From contig CASFID010000044.1 in assembly GCA_949294665.1 (NCBI GenBank), forward strand, positions 62,001 through 126,000: a stretch of DNA of 64,000 nt. The letters are read 5' to 3'. This document shows positions 9,067-18,692 of this stretch, in pieces. The position numbers and the translations under genes were made by a program. Position 1 is the first letter of the stretch. Each line of letters opens with the position of its first letter. Source of the stretch: an uncultured Eubacteriales bacterium. Its GTDB lineage: Bacteria; Bacillota; Clostridia; Lachnospirales; Lachnospiraceae. The notes beneath the pieces are model-generated. The model did no database searches and was not told the DNA's origin. It saw only the letters and a list, made by a program, of their open reading frames with translations.

Positions 9067-9897
9067 TTATCCCTTCACAGCTCCTGCCACCATACCGTCG
9101 ACGATCCGCTTGTTAAAGAAAATAAATAAAATGAGCATCGGGATCGTGATCAGGATCACATCGGCGAACAGCAGATTATATGAACTTTCAAACTGTCCCA
9201 TGAAATTATACAGTGTAAGCTGCACTGTCGCATTCTCTGCTCCCGGCAGAAAATAGAGCGGATTCGTAAAATCGTTAAACACAGTAACCGCCTTGATAAC
9301 TATAACCGTTGAAGTCACCGGCTTTAACAGTGGAAAGACAATCTTGGTATACAGCTTCCACCGCGAACAGCCGTCTATGTATCCCGCCTCTTCCAGTTCC
9401 AGCGGAATAGAGTTCATAAACCCTCTGTACAGCATGATCGTAAACGGAAGATTCAGCGCCACCTCAATGAGGATCATTCCCGCCATCGTCTTATACAGAC
9501 CGAGCCTTTGCAGCACCCATATGGTCGGCAGTATCGCCGCCGGCACCATCAGTCCGGTCATGATAAGGGCGTTCACAACCCCGGTCGTCCTGTCGCTTCT
9601 TCTCTGTATAATATAGCCGCACATAGAACCGGTTATGATAAGGAGTATCACAGATCCTATCACAAGGATGATACTGTTTTTAAATGCGGTGACGATCTGA
9701 TAATTATTGGCCTGGAATACTTCGACAAAGTTTTCCCACCGAAGCGTCTCCGGCCAGCTCAGGCTTAACAGATTCGCATCTTTTCTCTCTTTGAGTGAAT
9801 TTGTCAGCATAAAGAGGAACGGGATTATAAATATCACAAAAGCAGCGAGAACGCCTGTGATATCTCCGATCAGATACAGTTTCTTTCTCTTCCGCAT
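9067..9897 (-). CDS. Sugar ABC transporter permease (MalG/UgpE type)
   Basis: A 276-residue inner-membrane permease of the CUT1 class with six hydrophobic segments. The EAA loop that contacts the ATPase is visible as ELEEAGYIDGCSRWKLYTKI (about residues 180-199). An AGGAGG site lies nine bases before the ATG, one base after the partner permease gene. No ATP-binding subunit gene is in the cluster, which is common in Firmicutes where a shared MsmK-like ATPase serves many CUT1 importers. It works with the neighbouring permease and lipoprotein. Confidence 0.93.
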   Translation of the reverse strand: MRKRKKLYLIGDITGVLAAFVIFIIPFLFMLTNSLKERKDANLLSLSWPETLRWENFVEVFQANNYQIVTAFKNSIILVIGSVILLIITGSMCGYIIQRRSDRTTGVVNALIMTGLMVPAAILPTIWVLQRLGLYKTMAGMILIEVALNLPFTIMLYRGFMNSIPLELEEAGYIDGCSRWKLYTKIVFPLLKPVTSTVIVIKAVTVFNDFTNPLYFLPGAENATVQLTLYNFMGQFESSYNLLFADVILITIPMLILFIFFNKRIVDGMVAGAVKG

Positions 9898-9898
9898 A

Positions 9899-10756
9899 CT
9901 AATCCACCTCCTTGCTGAGCAGGAATTTCTGAAGCGGGAACGCCAGTACCGCGATCAGTACGAACATGATAACGTTGCCTGCGGTCGACAAGCCATAATA
10001 CCCTGCCGCATACTGCTTGTACACAGTGGAAGCCATAACTTCCGTCGCATATCCGGGGCCTCCTCCGGTCATGGCCCAGATAAGGTCGAACGTGCGCAGC
10101 CCTCCTATAAAAGACAGGATGATAACCGAATTCATCGCCGGCCTGGAGAGCGGCATAGTGATAGACTTCAGCCTCTGCCATGCCGAGGCCCCATCGATCG
10201 ACGCCGCTTCATAAAAAGTCTTGTCGATGGACTGCATACCGGCTATGAATATGACAGTTGCCACTCCCACGCCTTTCCATACATCTGTCAGGATCACCGA
10301 GTAGAGAGCGATATCCGTATTTCCCAGCCAGTCCACGGCGTTTCCTCCCAGCGCTTCGACGACCTGATTGATAAGCCCTTTCGTCGGGTGCATCAATGCC
10401 GAAAACGTGATACCTACCGCCACGGTACTGATCAGATTCGGGAAGAATACAACGGATCTGAGAAAATTCTTTGTCCTGATCCTGCTTGTGAGAAATACTG
10501 CAAGGAAGAATGCAAGGACCAGTTTCAGCACACAGGTAAGGACCGCATATATCAATGTATTGATGATAGAATTGTACAGAGACTCATCTGAAAAGAAAGT
10601 CCTGTAGTTATCCAGCCCGCAAAAGGTAAAGCTGTCAAAGTTCCATACCGTCAGACTGAAAAACAGCGAGATCACTGTCGGTACGAGAAAAAATATAGTA
10701 AAGATCACCATTGCCGGCGCCATAAACCAATTCGAGTATATTTTTTTGCGATCCAT
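9899..10756 (-). CDS. Sugar ABC transporter permease (MalF/UgpA type)
   Basis: A 285-residue CUT1 permease with six predicted membrane helices. The EAA motif reads TFYEAASIDGASAWQRLKSI (about residues 190-210). I prefer the start at 10756, preceded by GGAGG with eight bases between, over the codon at 10771. It pairs with the MalG-type permease one base downstream and receives substrate from the lipoprotein encoded just upstream. Confidence 0.92.
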   Translation of the reverse strand: MDRKKIYSNWFMAPAMVIFTIFFLVPTVISLFFSLTVWNFDSFTFCGLDNYRTFFSDESLYNSIINTLIYAVLTCVLKLVLAFFLAVFLTSRIRTKNFLRSVVFFPNLISTVAVGITFSALMHPTKGLINQVVEALGGNAVDWLGNTDIALYSVILTDVWKGVGVATVIFIAGMQSIDKTFYEAASIDGASAWQRLKSITMPLSRPAMNSVIILSFIGGLRTFDLIWAMTGGGPGYATEVMASTVYKQYAAGYYGLSTAGNVIMFVLIAVLAFPLQKFLLSKEVD

Positions 10757-10787
10757 ACCTGCCGCCTCCATTTCATCTTATACAGAA

Positions 10788-12101
10788 TTACCAGTCGAGT
10801 CCTAACTGGGTAGCTGCTTTCGCACAGTCCTCGTCATATTTTGCTGCAGCTTCTGCCGCTGTCGTCTGACCGGAAGCCAGTTCCTGACAGATCGCCGGAC
10901 AGTCCGCGCCTTTCACCTGACTGATATATTCCAGCGCAGGTTCATAATTACCCGAGTCGATATAAGCCTGTATATCGCCTACCGCTGCATATGCCTCCAC
11001 GGGGATTTCATAGTCTTTCACGCAGAAAGGTCCGTCCGGAAGTGTCGCTTCACAGTATGCATCGAGCGCTTTTTCCGAAATGTAGAATTCCATAAAATCA
11101 AGAATTGCTTCCTGGTTATCACTGTTCTTATTTCCATAGACGGCAACCGGATACCACATCGTTATGCCGTTTACATCAGCGTCATCTCCCGGGATCGCAA
11201 ACATACCCAGATTATTTACCATATCCATGTCCTCATACAGGCTGTACATAGCCGAAAGGGCATTCGACATGATAAACCAGTGGCCTGCGCCGCCATTTAC
11301 CATAACATCGCAGCCTTCATCGTATGTCATGGAAAGATAGTCCTCGTTGTAATAAGGCGTCGTATCTTCCAGCTTTTCAAAACTTCTGAGACCTTCAGGA
11401 GTTGTGGCCCATTTTACCTCGCCCGCGTCAAACTGTTCCGGAAAGTCCGGCACTGCGGTCAGCAGATTGTAGGCGTCTCCCAGGAAGACGATCTGCGCGG
11501 TCCACGAGTCGGCAAACGTCCCTAACACTGCCGTTTCTCCAGCCTCCTGGAGCACATCGCAGTTTGCGATGAACTCGTCCCATGTCTTCGGGATCTCCAG
11601 GTTATATTTTTCGTACATCTCCTTATTATAGAGCACGGCCTCGCCTCTTGATGTGGCAAAAGGTATTCCGTACACTGCGTCGTCTACAGACACGGCCTCT
11701 TTGTACAGATCATCCACACGGTCCATAAATTCCTGATCGGACAGATCAATAAAGTATTCCGACGGATTGATGGCGTTCAAGAGCGCTCCTGAATTATACA
11801 CGCAAAGATCCGCCATATCGCCTGATGCCAGTCTTGTCTTTACTACATTGTCGCCCTCCGTACTCGTCGGTCTCGTCTCAACGTTGATGGTCATGTTAAG
11901 CTCTTCCTCGGCGAGATCTACAATGGCAAGGAAACCTTCGTTAGCCGCATTTGTCGTATCAACAAGAAGAGATAATTCTCTTGTCTCCTCTGATGAGCCT
12001 CCTCCGCCGTTTCCGTCTGTCCCGCCTGTTCCGCCGCATCCTGCTGTCAGTCCTGTCACCATCAGTACGCTCAATAACACGGACACCACTTTTTTCTTCA
12101 T
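10788..12101 (-). CDS. Extracellular sugar-binding lipoprotein (ABC importer)
   Basis: A 437-residue solute-binding protein. A lipoprotein signal peptide ends in the lipobox LTAGC (Cys about residue 22), followed by a Gly-rich spacer and a family 1 solute-binding fold. An AGGAGG site lies before the ATG. It is the first gene of the SBP-permease-permease set and lies 99 bases downstream of the rhamnosidase gene. This context suggests a plant-glycoside-derived oligosaccharide or rhamnose-containing sugar as ligand, but the sequence does not prove it. Confidence 0.93.
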   Translation of the reverse strand: MKKKVVSVLLSVLMVTGLTAGCGGTGGTDGNGGGGSSEETRELSLLVDTTNAANEGFLAIVDLAEEELNMTINVETRPTSTEGDNVVKTRLASGDMADLCVYNSGALLNAINPSEYFIDLSDQEFMDRVDDLYKEAVSVDDAVYGIPFATSRGEAVLYNKEMYEKYNLEIPKTWDEFIANCDVLQEAGETAVLGTFADSWTAQIVFLGDAYNLLTAVPDFPEQFDAGEVKWATTPEGLRSFEKLEDTTPYYNEDYLSMTYDEGCDVMVNGGAGHWFIMSNALSAMYSLYEDMDMVNNLGMFAIPGDDADVNGITMWYPVAVYGNKNSDNQEAILDFMEFYISEKALDAYCEATLPDGPFCVKDYEIPVEAYAAVGDIQAYIDSGNYEPALEYISQVKGADCPAICQELASGQTTAAEAAAKYDEDCAKAATQLGLDW

Positions 12102-12200
12102 AATCTTCCTCCTTTTTCTAAATTGTTCTGTTGTATTTATGTTATCATTCCCGTCTTTATATGCACATGGATAATCTTACCCCCGATATTAAATATCCAA

Positions 12201-14852
12201 TCAAATCCGGTATCTTACCGTATAATTTCCCGAGCCGGCCAGAGCTGTGCGCGCCGTCTCCCCTCCTATCTCTTCTTCACAGAACACAAGCCCGTCTGTT
12301 TCCTCCACATCTCCCGCCCGGTACAGACGGATCACCGCCCCGGCGCCGCATGGGATCTCGAAATGATACCGGATATCGTTTCCTTCTCGTTCCCATCTCG
12401 ACACGATCCTTCCATAAACACTTTCATATGCCGCTTCCGCAAAACAGAGCCTGTCGCTCACGCGGGGCGCAAGAAGGATCTTATGGAATCCGGCGCCCTG
12501 CTCTTCACAGTCAATCCCGGCCAGCGACCGGTACAGCCATTCGCCGACTGCGCCGTAGGCATAGTGATTAAACGAGTTCATGGCCGGACTCCACATGCTC
12601 CCGTCGGGTCTGATCCCGTCCCAGTGTTCCCACACTGTAGTCGCTCCCTGTTTTACCTGGTACAGCCAGCTTGGAAAATCATCTTTCAGAAGCAGATCGT
12701 ACGCCTCTTTCGCATGGCCGTTATCGCTCAATACCTGCAAGAAATAAGGAGTACCCATAAACCCGGTGACAAGATGCCCGTCTTCCTTATCCAGAAGATG
12801 CAGCAGATCGCCCGTTACTGTGCTGCGGTGCTCTTCCGGAATCAGATGAAAATGCAGGCTCAGGATCTGCGCAGTCTGCGTCTGTACCTTAAGATGTCCG
12901 TCTTCTGCCACGTAACGCTTTTGGTACGCATGCCTTATTTCTTCATGCAGTTTCCCATATTTCTCCTCGTCGTCGTTCCTTCCCAGGATTCCGGCCATCT
13001 TTGCAAACAGCCCCGCGGAGAATGCATAATATGCCATGTTTGTCAGTTCCAGCGGTGTCGCTCCATAATAACTGCCTTCTTCCGCATCCAGCGCCACCCA
13101 GTCCCCAAACTGCATCTTGAATTTCCACACATAATCTTTCGCGTGTGCCGTCATAAAGTCGATCCATGCCTTCATACTTTCATACTGCTCTTCGATCACA
13201 TCCTCATCGCCGTACATCTGATACAGCGTCCACGGTATAATGACGGCGGCATCGGCCCACCCTGCTGCCGAGTGAGTTCCCCGTTCAAAAATCTTTCCTT
13301 CTACATTTTTCCCTGTCCATACATCCGGAACTACATGCGGAACACCGCCTTCTTCTGTTTGTTCCACCGCAACATCTCTGAGCCATTTCCGGTAAAAGAG
13401 ATCTGTTTCCATCAGATACGACGCTGTCCTGCTGAAGATCTGAGCGTCCCCTGTCCACCCCAGACGTTCGTCACGCTGAGGGCAGTCTGTCGGGATATCC
13501 AGGAAATTGCTTTTCATTCCCCATAGGATATTATGATGAAGCTGATTTATGTCACTGTTCGAGCAGACAAAATATCCCGTGCGCCTCATATCCGAGTAGA
13601 CTGCACAGGCCGTAAAATCGTCTGTTTCCGGTTCTCCCGGCCAGTCGGTTATCAGCGCATAGCGGAAACCCTGATAGGTAAAATTCGGATGGTATACAGC
13701 CTCTTTTCCACCACAGATATACGTGACGGCTGCCTTTGCCGTACGCAGATTATCAAAATATGCATTGCCTTCTTTATCCAGCGTCTCAAAACAGCGAATG
13801 GCCGCGCGTTCTCCCGGCGCTCCTTTGACTCTGAATTCAACCCAGCCTGCCAGATTCTGCCCGAAATCGACCACTGTTTCGCCTTTTGCGGTCCGAAATA
13901 TCCTCTTTGCCGGGATTCTTTCATTCATCTTCACTTTACAGCCGCTCTGAGCGGCGAGAGCGCTTACCCTAAAGTTGATAATATCGACGTCTTGCCAGTG
14001 CCCGTCAGATCCTCCCGGTTCATTCCAGCCCCTGCATTCCATACGAGCGTCATAGATCTCCCCGTCATAGATCTCAGAGAAAATCACCGGACTTTCTCTC
14101 CATTCCCATGACGGATCAGAGAGATAAGTTTCTGTGCTGTCATCTTCAAATCTAAGGACGATCTGACAGGAGAATGCATTTCGATCTCCGTAATGATTTC
14201 TTGTTCTCGCCGAACCCATGTCTCCTTTATACCATCCGGCCCCCAGCAGGGCTCCAATCACATTTTCTCCCTGCCTGATCCTGCCAGTGACGTCATAGCA
14301 CTGATACAGCAGATGCCTGTTATATGAAGTCCATCCCGGAGTGAATTCATCTTCCCCGATCTTTTCACCGTTTATATAAAAATGATATAATCCCAGCGCT
14401 GTAGTGAAAGCATACGCTTCTTTTACTCTTTTTTCTATATTTACCGTTTTCCTCAGATAATACCCCCGGCTTTCGTCCCGGTCGCTCTCTTTTTCAGGAG
14501 TAATGAATCGGCCTTTCCATTCGCCATGATGCAAAAAGGCTGTAACAAAACAGCCTTTCTCCCATTTGCTCTGTTCATTTTCAGACGTTGTCACGCGTAC
14601 GCGGATATGATATCTGGATGTCGACCGGAGCGGTATTCCATTCACTCCGACATACACGGATCTGTCGCTTGCCACCGGCCCGCTGTCATAGAGCAGGATC
14701 TCGAATCTGTCATCTGCGGCCATCTGTATCTCATACGATCTCTGCCTGACATTCCTGCGATCCGACTGTATTTTCCAGCTTAACTTCACCGTTCCGTCAA
14801 CCCCCACAGGATCCTCCAGACCATTGATCCGCAGATCATATACCTTTATCAT
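12201..14852 (-). CDS. Alpha-L-rhamnosidase, GH78
   Basis: An 883-residue glycoside hydrolase of family 78 that releases L-rhamnose from glycosides. N-terminal beta-sandwich domains (residues 1-320) precede an (alpha/alpha)6 barrel with the family signature TDCPQRDERLGWTGDAQ (about residues 465-481), which holds the proposed acidic catalytic residues, then WEHWDGIRPDGSMWSPAMNS (about 752-771) and a C-terminal beta domain. There is no signal peptide, so it acts in the cytoplasm on imported glycosides. Its ATG overlaps the stop of the upstream dehydrogenase gene (ATGA), showing tight coupling in the operon. Confidence 0.92.
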   Translation of the reverse strand: MIKVYDLRINGLEDPVGVDGTVKLSWKIQSDRRNVRQRSYEIQMAADDRFEILLYDSGPVASDRSVYVGVNGIPLRSTSRYHIRVRVTTSENEQSKWEKGCFVTAFLHHGEWKGRFITPEKESDRDESRGYYLRKTVNIEKRVKEAYAFTTALGLYHFYINGEKIGEDEFTPGWTSYNRHLLYQCYDVTGRIRQGENVIGALLGAGWYKGDMGSARTRNHYGDRNAFSCQIVLRFEDDSTETYLSDPSWEWRESPVIFSEIYDGEIYDARMECRGWNEPGGSDGHWQDVDIINFRVSALAAQSGCKVKMNERIPAKRIFRTAKGETVVDFGQNLAGWVEFRVKGAPGERAAIRCFETLDKEGNAYFDNLRTAKAAVTYICGGKEAVYHPNFTYQGFRYALITDWPGEPETDDFTACAVYSDMRRTGYFVCSNSDINQLHHNILWGMKSNFLDIPTDCPQRDERLGWTGDAQIFSRTASYLMETDLFYRKWLRDVAVEQTEEGGVPHVVPDVWTGKNVEGKIFERGTHSAAGWADAAVIIPWTLYQMYGDEDVIEEQYESMKAWIDFMTAHAKDYVWKFKMQFGDWVALDAEEGSYYGATPLELTNMAYYAFSAGLFAKMAGILGRNDDEEKYGKLHEEIRHAYQKRYVAEDGHLKVQTQTAQILSLHFHLIPEEHRSTVTGDLLHLLDKEDGHLVTGFMGTPYFLQVLSDNGHAKEAYDLLLKDDFPSWLYQVKQGATTVWEHWDGIRPDGSMWSPAMNSFNHYAYGAVGEWLYRSLAGIDCEEQGAGFHKILLAPRVSDRLCFAEAAYESVYGRIVSRWEREGNDIRYHFEIPCGAGAVIRLYRAGDVEETDGLVFCEEEIGGETARTALAGSGNYTVRYRI

Positions 14853-15820
14853 ATTGCCTTCACCTCGTTTACAGGATCTCCCTCCAGAAATGCCCGGAGA
14901 TTATTTACAGCGATATCCATCAGTCTCTGCCTTGATTCTTTCGGAGCCCACGAAATATGCGGCGTTATGATGCAATTCTTTGCGCCGAGGAGTGGATTAT
15001 CTCCCCGGATAGGTTCTGTAGATACCACATCGAGTCCGGCTGCCGCAACTTTCCCCGAATTAAGCGCATCTGCCAGATCCTGTTCCTGTATAAGCGGACC
15101 TCTGGAATTATTAATGATGATCACGCCGTCTTTCATCTTAGCGATAGAGCTCCTGTTGATGATCTCTTTTGTCCCGGGAAACAGCGGACAGTGAAGCGCG
15201 ATGACATCTGAGACGGCAAAGAGTTCGTCAAGCTCAGTGTATCTGCATGTCTCACTCTCAAGAGCCGGATCCTGCACCTTGTCATATGCAAGTACGTTCA
15301 TTCCCAGCGCCTGGGCGATCCGGCCCGTCGTCTGGCCGATCCGTCCATAGCCGATGATGCCTGTCGTTTTTCCGGCAAGCTCTATGAGCGGATAATCCCA
15401 GAAACACCAGTCCGCGTTGTGCTCCCAGCGTCCCTCGTGTACAGCTTTGTCGTGACTGCCTATATGATGGCATATCTCGAGCAGAAGCGCGATCGCGAAC
15501 TGGCCCACCGCCGCCGTGCCATAAGTCGGGATATTTGTCACTGTAATCCCAAGCTTTGCAGCCTTTTTTATATCGACCACATTGTACCCGGTGGCCAGCA
15601 CCCCGATATATTCTATGTTCGGGCAGCGCTCCAGAACTGCTGCTGTAATCGGTGTTTTATTTGTAAATACAATCTGGGCGCTCCCGATCCTGGCGGCGAT
15701 CTCATCTGTATCCTCAATGGGCGTCCTGTCATAAACCGTACACTCTCCCGACTTCTCCAGTTCGCTCCAGCTAAGATCCCCCGGATTCAACGTATACCCG
15801 TCTAATACTACTATTTTCAT
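14849..15820 (-). CDS. D-2-hydroxyacid dehydrogenase (glycerate/hydroxypyruvate type)
   Basis: A 323-residue NAD(P)-dependent dehydrogenase. The Rossmann motif TGIIGYGRIGQ is near residue 150. Catalytic residues are Arg in NNSRGPLIQ (about 238), Glu in VSTEPIRGDNP (about 267) and His in ITPHISWAP (about 285). By its features it is closest to glycerate dehydrogenases. An AGGAGGG site precedes the ATG. It overlaps the rhamnosidase start by four bases and follows the apionate-oxidoisomerase-like gene, which suggests that it reduces a hydroxypyruvate- or glycolaldehyde-derived acid from the same pathway. Confidence 0.9.
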   Translation of the reverse strand: MKIVVLDGYTLNPGDLSWSELEKSGECTVYDRTPIEDTDEIAARIGSAQIVFTNKTPITAAVLERCPNIEYIGVLATGYNVVDIKKAAKLGITVTNIPTYGTAAVGQFAIALLLEICHHIGSHDKAVHEGRWEHNADWCFWDYPLIELAGKTTGIIGYGRIGQTTGRIAQALGMNVLAYDKVQDPALESETCRYTELDELFAVSDVIALHCPLFPGTKEIINRSSIAKMKDGVIIINNSRGPLIQEQDLADALNSGKVAAAGLDVVSTEPIRGDNPLLGAKNCIITPHISWAPKESRQRLMDIAVNNLRAFLEGDPVNEVKAI

Positions 15821-15842
15821 TTTGTCCCTCCTGATCTTTTCT

Positions 15843-16706
15843 CTATATCTGGGGATTATCGGGATGCAGCATGGTAGCGATCACTTTCTCGAGCACATCG
15901 TCCCTCCATATCTGCTTCCAGTCTTCCCGCATAACGAGGCGGCTGCCAAGGCCGATCGCCACCTTGCACGCGTCTGACACCGGAGGATTACCCGGGATAT
16001 ATCCGAGGAAATTCGCTGATAAATTATAGATGTGTCCTGTCAGGAACGAGACCGCTGCTTCACGCTGTATCCCTCTGCGCACTGCCTCGTCCACCGTCTC
16101 AGCCATGGCGTACAGGCATGTGGCGCCCAGAAGTTCCACAAGCGTAGGCTCCAGAAAAGCGATCTGCTCAGACGTCATCACATAGGCATGTTCCACAGGC
16201 GCATACATCTGCTTCGCCACTTCCACACATTGTTCAAAGCATTTTTCTTCTCCCTGTATCCTGGACATCACGATATCCTGTTTCCCGCCGCAGCCTCCAA
16301 ATCGGTCCTGACGCGCCTCATATGTATCCTGGTCAAGAAAATACGACGGATGGCACGGATGCGCCACCGCAAACGTACAGTCGTCCCTGAGCGTCAGCTC
16401 TCTGGCCACGGCCGCCGCCGGATCAAGGATGATAAATCCTGCTCCGGGGCGCAGCTGGGGCACATAGATCTCAGACAGCTCCCTGATCAGTGTATCGGGC
16501 ACTGCAAATACGACTACATCCGCCCGCTTCAACGCTTCCTTTGCCGGAACAGGCTCATACCCCCGCTCTCTTATACTTGCGAGGCCCTCATCGGATGCCT
16601 CCGACAGAAGTAATTCAAATCTTTCCGGGCATTTTGCAAGATTATTGCTTGTCCTTGTTCCCATCTTTCCGCCCGCTCCGATAACGCTGACTGTGATCCT
16701 GCTCAT
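15843..16706 (-). CDS. Phosphogluconate-dehydrogenase-like protein; possible D-apionate oxidoisomerase (ApnO-like)
   Basis: A 287-residue protein with an N-terminal NAD-binding motif (VIGAGGKMGTRTSNNL, about residues 7-22) and a helical C-terminal half of the phosphogluconate dehydrogenase type. As I recall this architecture, it is shared with D-apionate oxidoisomerase, the enzyme converting D-apionate to 3-oxo-isoapionate; the assignment is by family resemblance only. The motifs VAHPCHPSYF and GCGGKQDIV probably line the active site. The start at 16706 overlaps the upstream transketolase stop (ATGA). Its position between a split transketolase and a 2-hydroxyacid dehydrogenase supports a role in breaking down an unusual sugar acid. 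Confidence 0.65.
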   Translation of the reverse strand: MSRITVSVIGAGGKMGTRTSNNLAKCPERFELLLSEASDEGLASIRERGYEPVPAKEALKRADVVVFAVPDTLIRELSEIYVPQLRPGAGFIILDPAAAVARELTLRDDCTFAVAHPCHPSYFLDQDTYEARQDRFGGCGGKQDIVMSRIQGEEKCFEQCVEVAKQMYAPVEHAYVMTSEQIAFLEPTLVELLGATCLYAMAETVDEAVRRGIQREAAVSFLTGHIYNLSANFLGYIPGNPPVSDACKVAIGLGSRLVMREDWKQIWRDDVLEKVIATMLHPDNPQI

Positions 16707-17653
16707 GATCTCCATCCCCTTTCCGCTGTATTCTTTGCCTTTTCCGCAATGGCGGCGGGACTGAATCCGTAGTGATCCGCAAGTTCTTTCGCCGGTCCTG
16801 ACTCTCCGAAAGACGTAAGGGCGATTCTCGTCACATATTTCGGATCATTTTCTGTTACAAGCCGGCTGATATACGATCCAAGTCCGCCGTTGATGTTGTG
16901 GTCTTCTACCGTTACTATTGTTTTTGCTTTCCCCATCTCCTCTATGATCCTGGAGTCATTCTTTCCATACAGAATATTGATATCCGCCGCCGTGACGCCC
17001 ACTCCTTCTTCCCTCAGTATCTCCGCGGCTTCCAGGACGCGGTCCAGAACAAAGCCGCTGGATAGCAAAAGGACGTCATGTCCATACTCTTTCCATATAG
17101 TAACTCCTTCCCCTGAAAACAGATCGTCTTTTTTATAGACGTCCGGTTCGCGTCCGCTTCCCGCGCGCACATATACCGGGCCTTCCATCTCATAGGCGGC
17201 TCTCACTGCATGATAAGTCTGATTCCCATCGGCGGGCGTGAAGATCGTAATGCCCGGTATACTGGATACAATGCCAAGATCTTCATAGAACTGATGTGTT
17301 ACGCCTTCCCGCTCTCCGCCCAGAAGACCGGCGTTGATACCTACGAATTTTACTCCCAGATTCGGATATGCCACAAAGGTCCTCATCTGTTCGCAGGCGC
17401 GCATAGTAAGAAATCCCGCATAGGTACCTACAAACGGCACCAGACCGGACGCAGCCAGGCCGGCAGCCGTGTCTACCGCCCCCTGCTCTGCGATTCCCAC
17501 TTCGATATAGTTTTCCGGATACAGCTCTGCAAATTTGGTAGACCGCATTGCTTTTAATGAATCCGGCGATACAAATACTACCCTGTGGTCTTCTTTCGCC
17601 AGATCCAGAAGCGCCTGTGCGAAAGCCTCTCTTGTTCCCTTATATCCTGCCAT
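16703..17653 (-). CDS. Transketolase family, C-terminal subunit
   Basis: A 316-residue protein carrying the pyrimidine-binding and C-terminal domains of transketolase. The catalytic Glu that activates thiamine diphosphate is in VGIAEQGA (about residue 55). Later blocks include LGGEREGVTHQ and the C-terminal domain with ITVEDH-like text (VTVEDHNINGGLG). Its ATG shares one base with the stop of the N-terminal subunit gene. Split transketolases of this kind serve pentose interconversion, D-apulose-4-phosphate cleavage (AptAB) or sulfosugar cleavage (SqwGH). The neighbouring ApnO-like gene makes the branched-sugar role worth testing. Confidence 0.9.
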   Translation of the reverse strand: MAGYKGTREAFAQALLDLAKEDHRVVFVSPDSLKAMRSTKFAELYPENYIEVGIAEQGAVDTAAGLAASGLVPFVGTYAGFLTMRACEQMRTFVAYPNLGVKFVGINAGLLGGEREGVTHQFYEDLGIVSSIPGITIFTPADGNQTYHAVRAAYEMEGPVYVRAGSGREPDVYKKDDLFSGEGVTIWKEYGHDVLLLSSGFVLDRVLEAAEILREEGVGVTAADINILYGKNDSRIIEEMGKAKTIVTVEDHNINGGLGSYISRLVTENDPKYVTRIALTSFGESGPAKELADHYGFSPAAIAEKAKNTAERGWRS

Positions 17654-18474
17654 TATTGCTCACCTCCCAGAGCTTTTTCTGCCTCGGCCCATTGCGCGTC
17701 TGTCGGCACGCCCTTATGCCATGCGTTATTATTCTCCATATACGGCACGCCTTTTCCTTTCACACAGTCGCATACGATCGCACTCGGTCTCTCACTCTCC
17801 CGCCTGGCCATATCCACTGCATTTTTAACCGCATCTATGTCATGGCCGTCAATCTCCTGAGTATGCCAGCCGAAAGCCTCAAAACGCTCCGCTATATTAT
17901 TCGATCCGATCGTATCTTCTACTGTGCCGCCGCTCTGCCATCCATTCCTGTCGGCAAACACGATCAGATGATTCAGGTGATGGGCCGCTGCTGTATTTAT
18001 TCCTTCCCAGCACACGCCCTCCTGCAGCTCCCCATCGCCAGCAATGACGAACACATCATAATCCTTTCCTTCGTGTCTGCCCGCCAGCGCCATCCCAGCG
18101 CCAATGGCGATGCCATTGCCGAGCGAACCGGATGTCATGTCTACCCCTTTTGTCTTATTCATGACGGGATGGCCCTGAAACGTACTGCCAAGCCCCCGCA
18201 GCCTGAAATCTTCGACTTTGTCTCCAAAGTATCCGCGTTCCGAAAGAGCTGCATAATAAACCGGGCATGCATGCCCCTTGGAGAGCACAAATCGGTCCCT
18301 GTCTTCCCATTGCGGTTCCTCCGGCCGGATGCGCATTTTATCGAAATATAAAACAGTAACGATATCTGCGATCGACAGAGCCGGTCCCGGATGTCCGTCT
18401 CCTCCTTTGTAAACCATCTCAACGGCAGTGAGCCTGAGTTTTCTGGCAACTTCCCGTAATTCCTCTGTATTCAC
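17653..18474 (-). CDS. Transketolase family, N-terminal (thiamine diphosphate) subunit
   Basis: A 273-residue protein with the thiamine-diphosphate domain of transketolase. The catalytic His is in GGDGHPGPALS, and the GDG...N cofactor and magnesium motif is GDGELQEGVCWEG (about residues 141-153) followed by ADRNG. SKGHACPVYYA is also conserved. The start is GTG, preceded by GGAGGGG. It is the first gene of the operon running to the rhamnosidase and then to the ABC genes, and it lies downstream of the capA terminator. It forms the active enzyme with the next gene product. Confidence 0.9.
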   Translation of the reverse strand: MNTEELREVARKLRLTAVEMVYKGGDGHPGPALSIADIVTVLYFDKMRIRPEEPQWEDRDRFVLSKGHACPVYYAALSERGYFGDKVEDFRLRGLGSTFQGHPVMNKTKGVDMTSGSLGNGIAIGAGMALAGRHEGKDYDVFVIAGDGELQEGVCWEGINTAAAHHLNHLIVFADRNGWQSGGTVEDTIGSNNIAERFEAFGWHTQEIDGHDIDAVKNAVDMARRESERPSAIVCDCVKGKGVPYMENNNAWHKGVPTDAQWAEAEKALGGEQ

Positions 18475-18580
18475 GATACCCCTCCTTTGCTTTTTTCAGA
18501 TATTCGGGTTAAATTTACGATACCACATCTGTTTTTTGTGATGGATAGAGTATCACGCCAACCTTATGGATTATCCACGC

Positions 18581-18618
18581 AAAAAAAATCTCAGGATGGT
18601 CCATATCCTGAGATTTTT
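18581..18618 (-). terminator. Rho-independent terminator of the capA-like gene
   Basis: A perfect 14-bp stem (AAAAATCTCAGGAT at 18584-18597 with its complement at 18605-18618) and a seven-base loop. Eight As on the plus strand at 18581-18588 give a U-tract for minus-strand transcripts. T-rich sequence on the other side could also stop plus-strand transcription. Confidence 0.85.
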
Positions 18619-18692
18619 CCGAGTTCTTTTATTTTATTCTTTCATACTGCAGGCACGCCTGCGAATTCTCAGACACGCCCCGTCTTATCTTT

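Noticed and set aside
12123..13526. Long plus-strand open frame antisense to the rhamnosidase gene
   Set aside because: It lies opposite a GH78 gene with full family motifs, has no ribosome site, and its protein is low-complexity and Cys/His-rich as expected for a shadow frame.
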